DNA of 64,000 bases from Oxalobacter aliiformigenes (GTDB lineage Bacteria > Pseudomonadota > Gammaproteobacteria > Burkholderiales > Burkholderiaceae_D), in assembly GCF_027116575.1 (NCBI RefSeq), contig NZ_CP098252.1:868001-932000 (forward strand), written 5' to 3'. Below are positions 55,329-64,000 of the stretch, piece after piece (position 1 is the stretch's first letter; each line of letters opens with the position of its first letter). The translations under genes and the position numbers were made by a program. The notes beneath the pieces are model-generated. The model was not told the origin of the DNA, searched no databases, and saw only the letters and a program-made list of their open reading frames with translations.

Positions 55329-55997
55329 CTAGAACCAGAACCAGCTGCCGCCTTCCGCATTGCTGCGGGGATCAGCACGGAAATCTTCTGCCTCGATTTC
55401 GAGAATGTCAGGGTCTTCCAGCATATGGTCGGGCAGTTTTTTCAGGAGTTCCTGGATGTTTCTGGCGGCTTCCAGTGCGTTCATGCTGGCCCGGTGCGGG
55501 CGGGCGAAAATGCCCGGCCAGAAAAATTCCTTGTACTGGGGACGGTTGGCAAAAGCCAGTGCCGGTTCGTGCATCGAGAAACGGACGTTGATGTGATCGT
55601 TGTTGCCGCGTGCATCGAGCTTGATCCAGCGATGGCCGACGTGGACGGCATTGAAACAGTGGACGATGTAACCGTCTGAATCGTCATCCTTTTTGGTGAC
55701 GTGCTGGTAACACATGCCGGTCGGGATTTTCTGGGAGCGCAAAAGCGCGGCCAGCAGGTTGGCCTTGGCGTGGCTGATTCCGGTTTTGTGTTTCAGGACG
55801 TCTGAAGCTCTGGCGGTGACGACAGGGGCGCTGACGTCAATGGAGTGCGAAATCTGGTCACGCACGAATTCGAAAGCGATCCGCACTTTTTCCAGTTCGC
55901 TGTTGACGCTCTTGAACAGGGCTTTGGACTGGTCGCGGACAATGGGGGATGAAAAATCGATATAAGGGGTTTCCTGCAAAAAGATATCGACGCTCAT
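55329..55997 (-). CDS. Transglutaminase-like protein, catalytic Cys apparently Ser
   Basis: 222 residues from ATG 55997 (MSVDIFLQETPYIDF). The transglutaminase-like core is clear: SDVLKHKTGISHAKANLLAA, IPTGMCYQ, then VHCFNAVHVGHRWIKLDARG with the His and Asp. Where relatives have G-I-C-x-A-K the sequence has GISHAK, so Ser replaces the nucleophile. Another Cys (MCYQ) lies 20 residues on. May be inactive or use a changed chemistry. Ribosome site weak. Confidence 0.75.
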   Translation of the reverse strand: MSVDIFLQETPYIDFSSPIVRDQSKALFKSVNSELEKVRIAFEFVRDQISHSIDVSAPVVTARASDVLKHKTGISHAKANLLAALLRSQKIPTGMCYQHVTKKDDDSDGYIVHCFNAVHVGHRWIKLDARGNNDHINVRFSMHEPALAFANRPQYKEFFWPGIFARPHRASMNALEAARNIQELLKKLPDHMLEDPDILEIEAEDFRADPRSNAEGGSWFWF

Positions 55998-56957
55998 TTT
56001 TCGGTTACTCACTGGATAAATGAATGAAATCGGTTGGCCCGAAGAAAAACGTGATTTTACCTCTATTGTGCGGCAAGAATGTTTTCCCGGGACAAATTCT
56101 GCGGGAAATATGGGGATGGGCCGGCAAATATCAAGGGAACGGGAAGGCAAACCGGTTCGTGAATCGGAAAAGTCGATCTTTTCCGGCAGGAAAGGACGAT
56201 GTGTGGAAACGCCGGTATCGGGCGGATGTTCCGGTATCGGTATTCGGAAATGAGAAGGCGAAGTGGCATGACGGAAGGACCGGGAGCAAGGTTTTCAGTC
56301 GCACCGGATTGTCGGCCTGACCGTTGGCGGAGCTTTCCCGTGATGATGCCGGTGCTGTCCGGCATTCGGTGCAGGATCGTATCGGGTACCGGCAGTCGGG
56401 AAGGTCGTAAAAGGAGTTTGTGAATCGTTTGGAGATATTTCACTGCTGTTTGATCGTGGGTTTTTATGGGGACTATATTTTCTTTCGCTGTTTTTTCCCG
56501 AATTTTTCCCTGGGTCATCCGGAAACCGGAATTTTTCAGGAAAACTTCAAATTCGGCATTCCCGAGAGTTTTGGGCCGTTTTCGATCTTTTCCGTTCATC
56601 CTGTTTCTCGCAGATCCCTGCCGGTCAGGGGTAAAGATTCCAGAAAAACAGTCCGGCTTTACCTGTTCGGGCCAAAGGGCTGACGTTCCGGTTTTTCCGG
56701 TAGCCATGATCCGTTTCTGTCTGGCAAAAGGGCGAGGGCACCTTGAAGGCAGGACATGACAATCTGGCGGAAAAGTGTTTCTGTCCCGAAGTCCGTCATG
56801 GTGCCGTATCCGCAAACGGGATGTCGCACCGGCTAATGGTCTTGCAAGGGGTCTGATATAATAAAAGTACCAGATGGCAGCTGAAAGGCGACCGGATATT
56901 CAATCTCCGGTAACGGGTTCACCCCTTACCGGATGGGACTGTTTGAAAGGAGGCGGG
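55998..56957. other. 960-base intergenic region
   Basis: No gene with credible signals; several open frames on both strands look random. The right end holds the AraC gene promoter. Confidence 0.4.
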
Positions 56958-57737
56958 ATGTCTTCTTACTTTTTGTTGCACGGCCAGCGTTTTTCGCTGT
57001 CGACGTTTACGGTACCGGCAAAAATCGTACCGCCAGGGCATGGCCAGAACGAAGTCTGGCTCGTGTATCTCCGGGCGGGGTTGCTCGTTGTGGAAGATGA
57101 CCGTGGTTTCTGGAGTGTTTCTCCCGGTCAGGTCGCTTTTTTCCCTCCCGGTTGCCGGTATGAGATCGAGGCCTGCGGATGCATTTCGGGGGTTGCCGTT
57201 TCCCTGGCACCGGGATTGTGCGTGGGCCTGCCGGAAATCTCATGCGCGATGACCGTTTCCGGTTTCGTGCCCATGATTCTGGAGCGGGCGGTGACCTGGC
57301 AGCAAAAAGGGGGCGCTGGCATTTTCCAGCCGCTGGATCCCCGCCAGGAAAGATTGTTGCAAGTGTTGCTCGATGAACTGCATACCGGTTCGCAGGAGCT
57401 CGGGCGCCTGTTGCTGCCCAAGGGAAAGATGCTCAATGACATAGCCCGGGAAATCCTGAATAATCCGGGAGAGCGCAAGGGAATCGAGGAGTGGGCTTCG
57501 TGCATGGATATCAGTTCTCGCAGTATCAGCCGTCATTTTTCCCGTGAAACCGGCATGACGTTTGCCCAGTGGCGACAGGTAGCCAGTCTGCTGGTCGCCA
57601 GGAAACGGCTGGCGCAGGGAGAAAATGTCCAGCATGTCTCACAATCGGTCGGTTATGAGAATGTCAGCGCTTTCATTGCGTCTTTCAAGAGAGTCTATGG
57701 CATAACGCCGGCGCAGTTCAGGCAAATGTTCGATTGA
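56958..57737 (+). CDS. AraC-family transcriptional regulator
   Basis: 259 residues from ATG 56958 after AAAGGAGGCGGG. N-terminal cupin (VWLVYLRAGLLVVED and the PPGCRYEIEA arm), C-terminal double HTH: GIEEWASCMDISSRSISRHF, then ENVQHVSQSVGYENVSAFIA and FKRVYGITPAQFRQ. Resembles AraC proteins that regulate a neighbouring gene. Here the next gene is a wrecked SDR, so it may have lost its original target. Confidence 0.92.
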   Translation: MSSYFLLHGQRFSLSTFTVPAKIVPPGHGQNEVWLVYLRAGLLVVEDDRGFWSVSPGQVAFFPPGCRYEIEACGCISGVAVSLAPGLCVGLPEISCAMTVSGFVPMILERAVTWQQKGGAGIFQPLDPRQERLLQVLLDELHTGSQELGRLLLPKGKMLNDIAREILNNPGERKGIEEWASCMDISSRSISRHFSRETGMTFAQWRQVASLLVARKRLAQGENVQHVSQSVGYENVSAFIASFKRVYGITPAQFRQMFD

Positions 57738-57746
57738 CGCCGGCGC

Positions 57747-58529
57747 TGCGTAGCCGTTTCTGCCGGGAATGTATCATCAGGCAGCGGTTATAGGAAAAGA
57801 GGTGGCCGAGTTGTTTTCCGCCAATGGCTGGCATGTTGTCGCCACGATGTGCAATCCCGAAAAGGGAAAAGAACTGGAACGTCTGCCGAATATCGTTGTC
57901 GTGCCGCTGGATGTGACGGACCAGAAACAGATCAGGGAAACCTGTCGGAAAGCGCTGAAACGATGACGTCGGTGTTCAGCAATGCCGGATATGGAGAATC
58001 GTGGCTCCACTGGAACGGATTTTCGAAGCGGATATACGGAATTTGTTCGATACGGATGTGATCGGGACGATGCGGGTGACGCAGCAGTTCATTTCTCATT
58101 TCAAGAAGTGCCGTGCGGGAGTCATTCTGACGGTCACCTTGCTTGCCGGTACGATCGCATTTCTCCGCGATGCCGTATATGGGACAGCCAAACGGGCACA
58201 GGAAGATATGGTCGAATCGCTTTATTATGAAATGGAACCTTTTGGTGTGGCCGTCAAGTCGATCATTCCCGGTGGTACGAAAACGAATTTCCGGATACCG
58301 TTAAACGACCTGACGGGATATGAAAGGGCGGCAGCCAACCAGCGAAAATACATACCGTGTTTTGTCTCCCGAAGAAGCCGCCGGCACCATCTGGCTGGTC
58401 GCCACGAACGGAAAAGACCGGTTGCGATGTCCGGCAGGCAGCGTCTGCCGGAAACTTTACGGACAGTACACCGGCATGGGCACCGAGGATTTCAAGCAGT
58501 ATTTTTCGCGGATATTGTTTGAAGAATGA
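57747..58529 (+). pseudogene. Short-chain dehydrogenase pseudogene
   Basis: Pieces of one SDR in shifting frames: VAVSAGNVSSGSG (the Rossmann T-G-x3-G-x-G region), then GKEVAELFSANGWHVVATMC with VVPLDVTD, then FSNAGYG, then APLERIFEADIRNLFDTDVI, GTMRVTQQF and the YGTAK catalytic motif with KSIIPGGTKTNF, then YRVLSPEEAAGTIWLVATNG. At least four frameshifts across about 780 bases mean no functional protein. Closest to NAD(P)H-dependent SDRs of the kind paired with AraC regulators. Confidence 0.85.
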
Positions 58530-58859
58530 AAAAGAAACGGTACCTGAAGAACGGCAGGGCGTGGACAGATCTTTCATCTGTCTGTTGACCGAAGGATTTT
58601 CGTACGGAAAAGATATTTCCGTTGACGATTGCCGTTTGCCGGGCGGACGGGGGAAAATCCGTTTTTTTGTGTTCCTTTTTCTTCGCACCGGATGTGCCCG
58701 GTAAAACAGTGGCGGATAGCCGGAATCGCTGTCGGAAAGCGGGGATTTTTCCGGTTTCTTTTGGCCGGGATATATCATCCGTTTCCTGATTTGCCGGAAA
58801 TGCCTGCATGATGTCTATAATGATAGTTTCTATCAATACATGCGAAGGGACAGTCGGGG
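58530..58859. other. 330-base intergenic region
   Basis: Leader of the HAD gene; nothing else recognised. Confidence 0.45.
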
Positions 58860-59657
58860 ATGAGCGGGATACCAGGTTCGGCAATCAGGGCCGTGTTTTT
58901 CGATATAGACGGAACACTGATCAGTTTCAGAAACCATACCATGCCGGAATCGACGCGGCGTGCATTGCATGCCCTGCGCGAGAAGGGAATCCGTGTTTAT
59001 GTGGCCACAGGCCGTTCGAAAATGATGATGCCGTTCATGGACCGGTATTTTTCGTTCGATGCCTATCTGACCCTGAATGGCCAGTACTGTTACGGCGAAA
59101 CCGGTGTGATCCGCAAGGAAACGATCGATGGCCGTGAGATCGTCCGGTTGAAGGAACTGATTAGTGAACGGCCGTTTCCCTGTCTGTTTGTCGAGGAAGA
59201 CGGCATGTTTCTCAATTACTCGGATGAATCGGTAGAAGAACTGTGCCGGCTGATCGATCATCCGGTTCCGCCTGTCGCTCCTCTGGACAGGGTAAGGGAG
59301 AACGACACGCTCCAGTTCGTTCCTTTCCTGAAAGACGGGGAAGAAGGATTTCTGAAAGCGGCTCTGAAAAACGTGGAAATGACGCGTTCGGTTCCGTACT
59401 GTTTCGATGTGCTTCCGGCAGGAGGGGGCAAAGATGTCGGTATGGAAGCGGTGTTGCGCCGCGCGGGAATCGCACCGGAAGAAACAATGGCGTTCGGCGA
59501 CGGATTCAACGACATGGGCATGCTTTCCTATGCCGGTATCGGGGTGGCTATGGGCAATGCGCACGATCCCGTCAAGGAAACGGCCGATTTCGTGACGAAA
59601 AGCGTCGATGAGGATGGCGTCATCCATGCCCTTCGCCATTTCGGGGTGCTTGAATGA
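58860..59657 (+). CDS. Cof-type HAD phosphatase
   Basis: 265 residues. HAD motif I VFFDIDGTLISF, motif II VATGRSKMM, motif IV AFGDGFNDMGMLSYAG, with a C2-type cap domain of about 90 residues. Probably removes phosphate from sugar or cofactor phosphates; substrate not predictable. One-gene unit upstream of gltA. Confidence 0.92.
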   Translation: MSGIPGSAIRAVFFDIDGTLISFRNHTMPESTRRALHALREKGIRVYVATGRSKMMMPFMDRYFSFDAYLTLNGQYCYGETGVIRKETIDGREIVRLKELISERPFPCLFVEEDGMFLNYSDESVEELCRLIDHPVPPVAPLDRVRENDTLQFVPFLKDGEEGFLKAALKNVEMTRSVPYCFDVLPAGGGKDVGMEAVLRRAGIAPEETMAFGDGFNDMGMLSYAGIGVAMGNAHDPVKETADFVTKSVDEDGVIHALRHFGVLE

Positions 59658-59861
59658 ACGGGTATGCCGGCCGTGTTTCCTGATACGGTGCCGCTTCGGC
59701 AAAACAGATTGCCGCCGGCGGGCCGGGCAATATTTTGGATTTCGCGTTTTTTGTGTTAAAAAGCAAATATGAAGACGAGAGCATTTATAATGCTTTCTTT
59801 TTTGTTTATGGACTTTACAGGGGGCTTTGGCATTCTGTTTTATTGAACTGATAGATATTGG

Positions 59862-61172
59862 ATGAAAATGAACGATTCTGTAACGAAAGCGAAATTGTCG
59901 TTTGACGACGGCACACCAGCCGTCGAATTACCGGTTTACAAGGGCACGATCGGCCCTGACAGTATCGATATCCGGAAGTTGTACAACACGGCCGGAAAGC
60001 TTTCTTATGATCCCGGATTCATGGCGACGGCTTCCTGCCGTTCGGCCATTTCGTATATCGACGGGGACAAGGGCGAGCTGCTCTATCGCGGATACCCGAT
60101 CGAACAGCTGGCCAAAGAGTGCAACTTCATGGAGACCTGTTATCTGCTTTTGAAAGGCGAGTTGCCGACGAAAGAGCAGTATGACGAATACGTCAGGAGC
60201 ATCGCCAACTATTCGATGGTGCATGAGCAGATGCAGTTCTTTTTCCGGGGATTCAGGCGCGATTCCCATCCGATGTCGCTTCTGGTCGCAACCGTCGGCG
60301 CCCTGTCCTCGTTTTACCACGATTCACTGGATATTACCGATCCGGTTCACCGGGAGCTTTCCGCACTCCGCCTGCTGGCGAAAATGCCGACGCTGGTGGC
60401 GATGTCCTACAAATACAATGTCGGGCAGCCGTTCGTCTATCCACGCAAGGATCTGTACTATACCGCCAACTTCATGCGCATGATGTTCGCCACTCCGGCG
60501 GAAGATTACCGGATCAACGATGTGCTGGTGCGTGCGCTGGACCGCATCCTGATTCTGCATGCCGATCACGAACAGAATGCCTCGACGTCCACCGTCCGTC
60601 TGGCCGGCTCGTCCGGCGCCAATCCGTTTGCCTGCATTGCCGCCGGCATCGCCTGCCTGTGGGGCCCGGCGCACGGTGGCGCCAATGAGGCGTCGCTGGC
60701 GATGATCAAGAAAATCGGTTCCGTTGACAAGGTCGCCGGTTTCGTCAAGGCAGTGAAAGACGGTACCGCCGGAACGCGTCTGATGGGGTTCGGCCATCGC
60801 GTTTACAAGAATTTCGATCCACGTGCGACCTTAATGCGCGAAACCTGTCACGAAGTGCTGGAAGAACTGGGACTGAAGGACGATCCGCTTTTCAAGATCG
60901 CGCTGGAAATCGAACGCGTCGCTCTGGAAGACGACTATTTCGTTTCCCGCAAGCTGTATCCGAATGTGGACTTCTATTCCGGCATCGTCCAGTCCGCATT
61001 GGGTATTCCTTCTTCACTGTTTACCGGTATCTTCGCGCTGGCCAGAACGGTCGGCTGGATCGCCCAGTGGAAGGAAATGATTTCCGATCCGGAACAGCGT
61101 ATCGGCCGTCCGCGCCAGCTCTATGTCGGTGAAGCGCGCCGCGATGTGGTACCGATGGACAAGCGTGGATGA
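59862..61172 (+). CDS. gltA: Citrate synthase
   Basis: 436 residues, type II (hexameric) citrate synthase. Catalytic His and Asp regions [20 protein letters not shown] and [14 protein letters not shown] are intact, with [14 protein letters not shown]. Condenses oxaloacetate and acetyl-CoA in the TCA cycle. Start ATG 59862 or 59868. A TATAAT at 59786-59791 may be its -10 element, without a clear -35. In many Burkholderiales gltA follows sdhABCD; here a HAD gene precedes it. Confidence 0.97.
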   Translation: MKMNDSVTKAKLSFDDGTPAVELPVYKGTIGPDSIDIRKLYNTAGKLSYDPGFMATASCRSAISYIDGDKGELLYRGYPIEQLAKECNFMETCYLLLKGELPTKEQYDEYVRSIANYSMVHEQMQFFFRGFRRDSHPMSLLVATVGALSSFYHDSLDITDPVHRELSALRLLAKMPTLVAMSYKYNVGQPFVYPRKDLYYTANFMRMMFATPAEDYRINDVLVRALDRILILHADHEQNASTSTVRLAGSSGANPFACIAAGIACLWGPAHGGANEASLAMIKKIGSVDKVAGFVKAVKDGTAGTRLMGFGHRVYKNFDPRATLMRETCHEVLEELGLKDDPLFKIALEIERVALEDDYFVSRKLYPNVDFYSGIVQSALGIPSSLFTGIFALARTVGWIAQWKEMISDPEQRIGRPRQLYVGEARRDVVPMDKRG

Positions 61173-61201
61173 TCCGGATTTTTTTCCGTTTCGCAAACCG
61201 T

Positions 61202-61222
61202 ACCGCAAGGTGCGGTTTTTTT
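61202..61222 (+). terminator. Terminator of gltA
   Basis: Six-bp stem ACCGCA / TGCGGT, loop AGG, then seven T, 30 bases after the gltA stop. Confidence 0.85.
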
Positions 61223-61256
61223 GTTCAGGAAACCTTTTTCAGGATGGTCGTTGCCC

Positions 61257-62312
61257 ATGGCATTTGATTTGAGCAGGACACTAGTTATCGGTATCAGTTC
61301 GACCGCTCTTTTCGATATGAGCGAGTCTGACGGACTGTTCAGAAAACTCATGGCGGAAGACCGGCAACATGCCATACAGCGTTATCGTGAATATATGCTC
61401 GCTCATGAAAACGAACATCTTGAGCCCGGTACAGGGTACCCGCTGGTCAGTGCCCTGCTGGGGTTGAACCGGTTTGGAACACATGATGATCCGGTACCGC
61501 TTGTCGAGGTAGTCATCATGTCCAGAAACAGTCCGGAGACAGGTTTTCAGGTATTAAATACGATCAGGAATGACCGGCTGGCGATTACACGTTCAGCTTT
61601 TACCGGAGGGGAACCGGTATCCGGTTATATCAGGGCGTTTGACGTGGATCTTTTTCTGACCACCAATATCGAGGATGCACAAAGTGTGATTGATTCGGGA
61701 TCCTGTGCCGTAGCCATATTGAGAGATCCGCCTGAAACGGTGCGGACGGTGTCGAAAGAGCAGGTGCGTCTGGCATTTGATGGTGATGCCGTGCTGTTTT
61801 CGGAAGAAAGTGAACTGGTTTACAAGACACAGGGTCTTGACGCTTTTCAGAAAATGGAAGACGAAAAGCAGGATATTCCTCTTGCCGAAGGATCCTATGC
61901 GACATTTTTGAAAAAACTGGCCGCCTTGCAGGAAAAACTGAACAAAAGCGGAAATGGTTCTTCGATCAGAATCGCTCTGGTGACTTCACGGAATTCTCCT
62001 TCCGAAATGCGTGTGATCAAAACGTTGAGGAGTTGGGGAGTTCATATTGATGAGGCATTCTTTCTGGGAGGCGTTGACAAAACCAGCGTTCTGACGGCTT
62101 TCAATCCGCATATTTTTTTCGATGATCAGGATATTCATCTCGAAAAGGCGGAACAACTGGTTCCCTCAGGAAAAGTCCCGTATTCCAGTCGGTCGCCGTT
62201 TTCAGGAAATCGTTATACGGTTCTTGAACCGAAGTGGAGACAGGCTGATTCGCCTGTTGTTCAGGAGAAACATAATAAGCCGAAGGAGCCAGTAGCGTCA
62301 CAGGGTTCCTGA
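61257..62312 (+). CDS. 5'-nucleotidase (cytosolic cN-I-like)
   Basis: 351 residues from ATG 61257 (MAFDLSRTLVIGISSTALF). Family signatures PLVEVVIMSRNSPETGFQVL, RLAITRSAFTGGEPVSGYI, VRLAFDGDAVLFSEESE and FFLGGVDKTSVLTAFNPHIF place it in the bacterial relatives of NT5C1. Hydrolyses nucleoside 5'-monophosphates. Lies between gltA and sucA in the same direction but after a terminator. Confidence 0.9.
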   Translation: MAFDLSRTLVIGISSTALFDMSESDGLFRKLMAEDRQHAIQRYREYMLAHENEHLEPGTGYPLVSALLGLNRFGTHDDPVPLVEVVIMSRNSPETGFQVLNTIRNDRLAITRSAFTGGEPVSGYIRAFDVDLFLTTNIEDAQSVIDSGSCAVAILRDPPETVRTVSKEQVRLAFDGDAVLFSEESELVYKTQGLDAFQKMEDEKQDIPLAEGSYATFLKKLAALQEKLNKSGNGSSIRIALVTSRNSPSEMRVIKTLRSWGVHIDEAFFLGGVDKTSVLTAFNPHIFFDDQDIHLEKAEQLVPSGKVPYSSRSPFSGNRYTVLEPKWRQADSPVVQEKHNKPKEPVASQGS

Positions 62313-62739
62313 AATGTCTTTTACCGTGATGTACAGGGAAACATCGCCATCATGCCGATATTTTCCGTTTCGCACACCGTAAGGAATCCCGGTATTCAGT
62401 AAACAGATATTTTCACAGGCGCTTCAGGACAGAAGCAGGATCTGTTTTCCTGTATCCGGTGTCCTGTACGGATTGTGATGATTTGTACAGGACCCCTATG
62501 TCGATTTTTGCTTCCGGTCAATGTTCTTCTATTCCAATATGCCACGATAGTTTCCTGTACCGCCCGGGCTGTGGCGGGCGCTTCTGAACGGTTACCGGGG
62601 TATAATCTCCTTGTAAGAGCCTGGCGGAGCCGGTATGGTTTATGCCGTGTGCCGCCGGCGGGTTCGGCCTGTTGCAGCAGGCGCTGGCAGGAAGACAGGG
62701 CACAGCTTTCTGTTTTCCGTAAAGGGAAAGGTGGGCATC
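62313..62739. other. Intergenic region upstream of sucA
   Basis: Promoter region for the 2-oxoglutarate dehydrogenase operon; no gene recognised. Confidence 0.5.
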
Positions 62740-64000
62740 ATGATGCAGGAATATCAGGACAACTCGTATCTTTTTGCAGGCAATGCGCCTTATGTGGAAG
62801 AACTTTACGAAGCGTATCTCGACAATCCCGCTTCCGTTCCGGAGAACTGGCGGGCCTATTTCAATTCAATGCAGAATGTCCCGGCGGTGGACGGGAGCAA
62901 TCGTTCGGATGTCCGGCATGGTCCGGTAGTGGCGGCTTATGCCGAACGGGCACGGCATTCTCCTTTCAAGATTCTGGTTCCCAAAGGGAATGCCGAGCTG
63001 GAGCGCAAGCGCATCGCTGCCCAGCAGATGACGGCGGCTTACCGTTTTCTGGGGACGTACTGGGCGAAACTCGATCCGCTGGAACGGCATGAACGGCCGC
63101 ATATTCCGGAACTGGAACCGTCTTTCTACGGGTTCACCGATACGGATATGGATCTGGTGTTCAATATCAGCAACACCTATTTCGGCCGTGAAACCGCGAC
63201 ATTGCGCGAGCTTTTGCAGCTTTTGCGCGAGACGTACTGCCGCTCGATCGGGGCGGAATTCATGTATATCACCGATCATGCCCAGAAACGCTGGATCGAG
63301 GAAAGGCTGGAATCCATCCAGTCCAGGCCGAATTTCACGGCGGAAGAGAAGCGGCATATTCTGGAGCGCGTGACGTCGGCCGAATGCATGGAACGGTATC
63401 TGCATACGAAATATGTCGGCCAGAAGCGTTTTTCGCTGGAAGGCGGGGAAAGTTTCATCGCGTCGCTGGACGAAGTGATCCAGCGTGCGGGAACGAAGGG
63501 CATTCAGGAAATCGTGCTGGGCATGGCGCACCGCGGGCGGCTGAATGTGCTGGTCAATATCATGGGCAAGATGCCGTCCGACCTGTTCGCCGAGTTCGAG
63601 GGCAATTTGCCGGAGAACGAGTTGCCGGCCGGAGATGTGAAATATCATCAGGGGTTCGTGCGTGACGTTTCGACACCGGGCGGTCCGGTTCATCTGTCTC
63701 TGGCGTTCAATCCGTCTCATCTGGAAATCGTTGATCCGGTCGTGGAAGGTTCCGCCAAGGCGCGGATGGTGCACCGGGGCGATCCGGACGGTTCGCAGGT
63801 CATGCCGGTACTGGTGCACGGGGATGCATCGTTTTCGGGACAGGGGGTCGTCCAGGAAACGCTGAACATGGCGCAGACGCGCGGTTACAGCACGGGCGGC
63901 ACGGTGCACATCGTGCTGAACAACCAGATCGGTTTCACCACGTCGGATGTGCGCGATGCCCGTTCGTCGCTGTATTGCACCGATGTCGCCAAAATGATCG
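62740..64000 (+). CDS. sucA: 2-oxoglutarate dehydrogenase E1 component, N-terminal part
   Basis: Begins at ATG 62740 or 62743 after AAAGGGAAAGGTGGG and runs off the window. N-terminal FAGNAPYVEELYEAYLDNPA is the subunit-binding arm. The E1 core follows with FSLEGGESFIASLDEVIQRA, EIVLGMAHRGRLNVLVNIMG, and HLSLAFNPSHLEIVDPVVEG. First step of the TCA complex converting 2-oxoglutarate to succinyl-CoA; ThDP dependent. The rest of the gene and the E2/E3 genes lie outside. Confidence 0.96.
   Translation, partial: MMQEYQDNSYLFAGNAPYVEELYEAYLDNPASVPENWRAYFNSMQNVPAVDGSNRSDVRHGPVVAAYAERARHSPFKILVPKGNAELERKRIAAQQMTAAYRFLGTYWAKLDPLERHERPHIPELEPSFYGFTDTDMDLVFNISNTYFGRETATLRELLQLLRETYCRSIGAEFMYITDHAQKRWIEERLESIQSRPNFTAEEKRHILERVTSAECMERYLHTKYVGQKRFSLEGGESFIASLDEVIQRAGTKGIQEIVLGMAHRGRLNVLVNIMGKMPSDLFAEFEGNLPENELPAGDVKYHQGFVRDVSTPGGPVHLSLAFNPSHLEIVDPVVEGSAKARMVHRGDPDGSQVMPVLVHGDASFSGQGVVQETLNMAQTRGYSTGGTVHIVLNNQIGFTTSDVRDARSSLYCTDVAKMI

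Overview
The window looks like a Gram-negative betaproteobacterium of the order Burkholderiales, most probably family Oxalobacteraceae (an Oxalobacter-like genome). This is inferred from several signals: neutral porins with the Q-x-x-V-T-x-Y-G start and terminal Phe; a dapC-dapD-dapE-prmB string; miaB-ybeZ-ybeY order; a complete pst-phoU-phoBR locus; and a large acid-stress type amino acid decarboxylase. No rRNA, tRNA, CRISPR array, insertion sequence or prophage was recognised.

Layout. 0-6.7 kb: minus-strand lysine/diaminopimelate operon (dapC, dapD, dapE) followed by prmB and an ABC-F ATPase; prmB has an apparent homopolymer frameshift. 7-9 kb: very small proteins, two of them (7676 and 8784) related. 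9.7-12.6 kb: an acetyltransferase and an Orn/Lys/Arg decarboxylase. 13.5-25.2 kb: an accessory stretch of duplicated families, with four full porins, one half-barrel porin chimera, two YrbL-like kinase-fold proteins and two aromatic-acid-exporter-like membrane proteins. 25.3-29.4 kb: DMT exporter, ybeY, ybeZ/phoH, miaB. 29.6-36.5 kb: Pho box, pstSCAB, phoU, phoB, phoR, terminator. 37.3-47.3 kb: a methyltransferase, an unknown Trp-rich protein, a guanidine-II riboswitch with its SMR exporter, three tandem aldo/keto reductases, a GH15 hydrolase and trehalose-phosphatase, a nuclease-like secreted protein and a P-loop ATPase. 47.3-54.4 kb: decayed DNA, small membrane proteins, then a cluster of uncharacterised genes. 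54.4-58.5 kb: radical SAM protein, transglutaminase-like protein, AraC regulator and a decayed SDR gene. 58.8-64 kb: HAD phosphatase, citrate synthase, 5'-nucleotidase and the start of 2-oxoglutarate dehydrogenase E1.

The best candidate for an undescribed system is the plus-strand cluster at about 50.3-54.4 kb. It holds two paralogous ~80-residue proteins (called GRYAVW proteins here after a shared motif), a 134-residue unknown, a tiny LuxR-type HTH protein whose second HTH module lies out of frame behind an A8 tract, two mutually related DUF2589-like proteins, a 274-residue unknown and a 55-residue ORF. A ~25-bp sequence upstream of its core recurs almost exactly 13.5 kb away, in front of another orphan gene (38504), at nearly the same distance from the start codon. 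This suggests one regulon.

Regulatory themes: Pho boxes precede pstS and the porin at 15053-16090, and a weaker one precedes the small gene at 7214. Similar hairpin-plus-T-run terminators close several porin genes. Tandem duplication followed by divergence or decay is the dominant evolutionary pattern outside the housekeeping operons. All family names come from reading the translated sequence; no database search was run.
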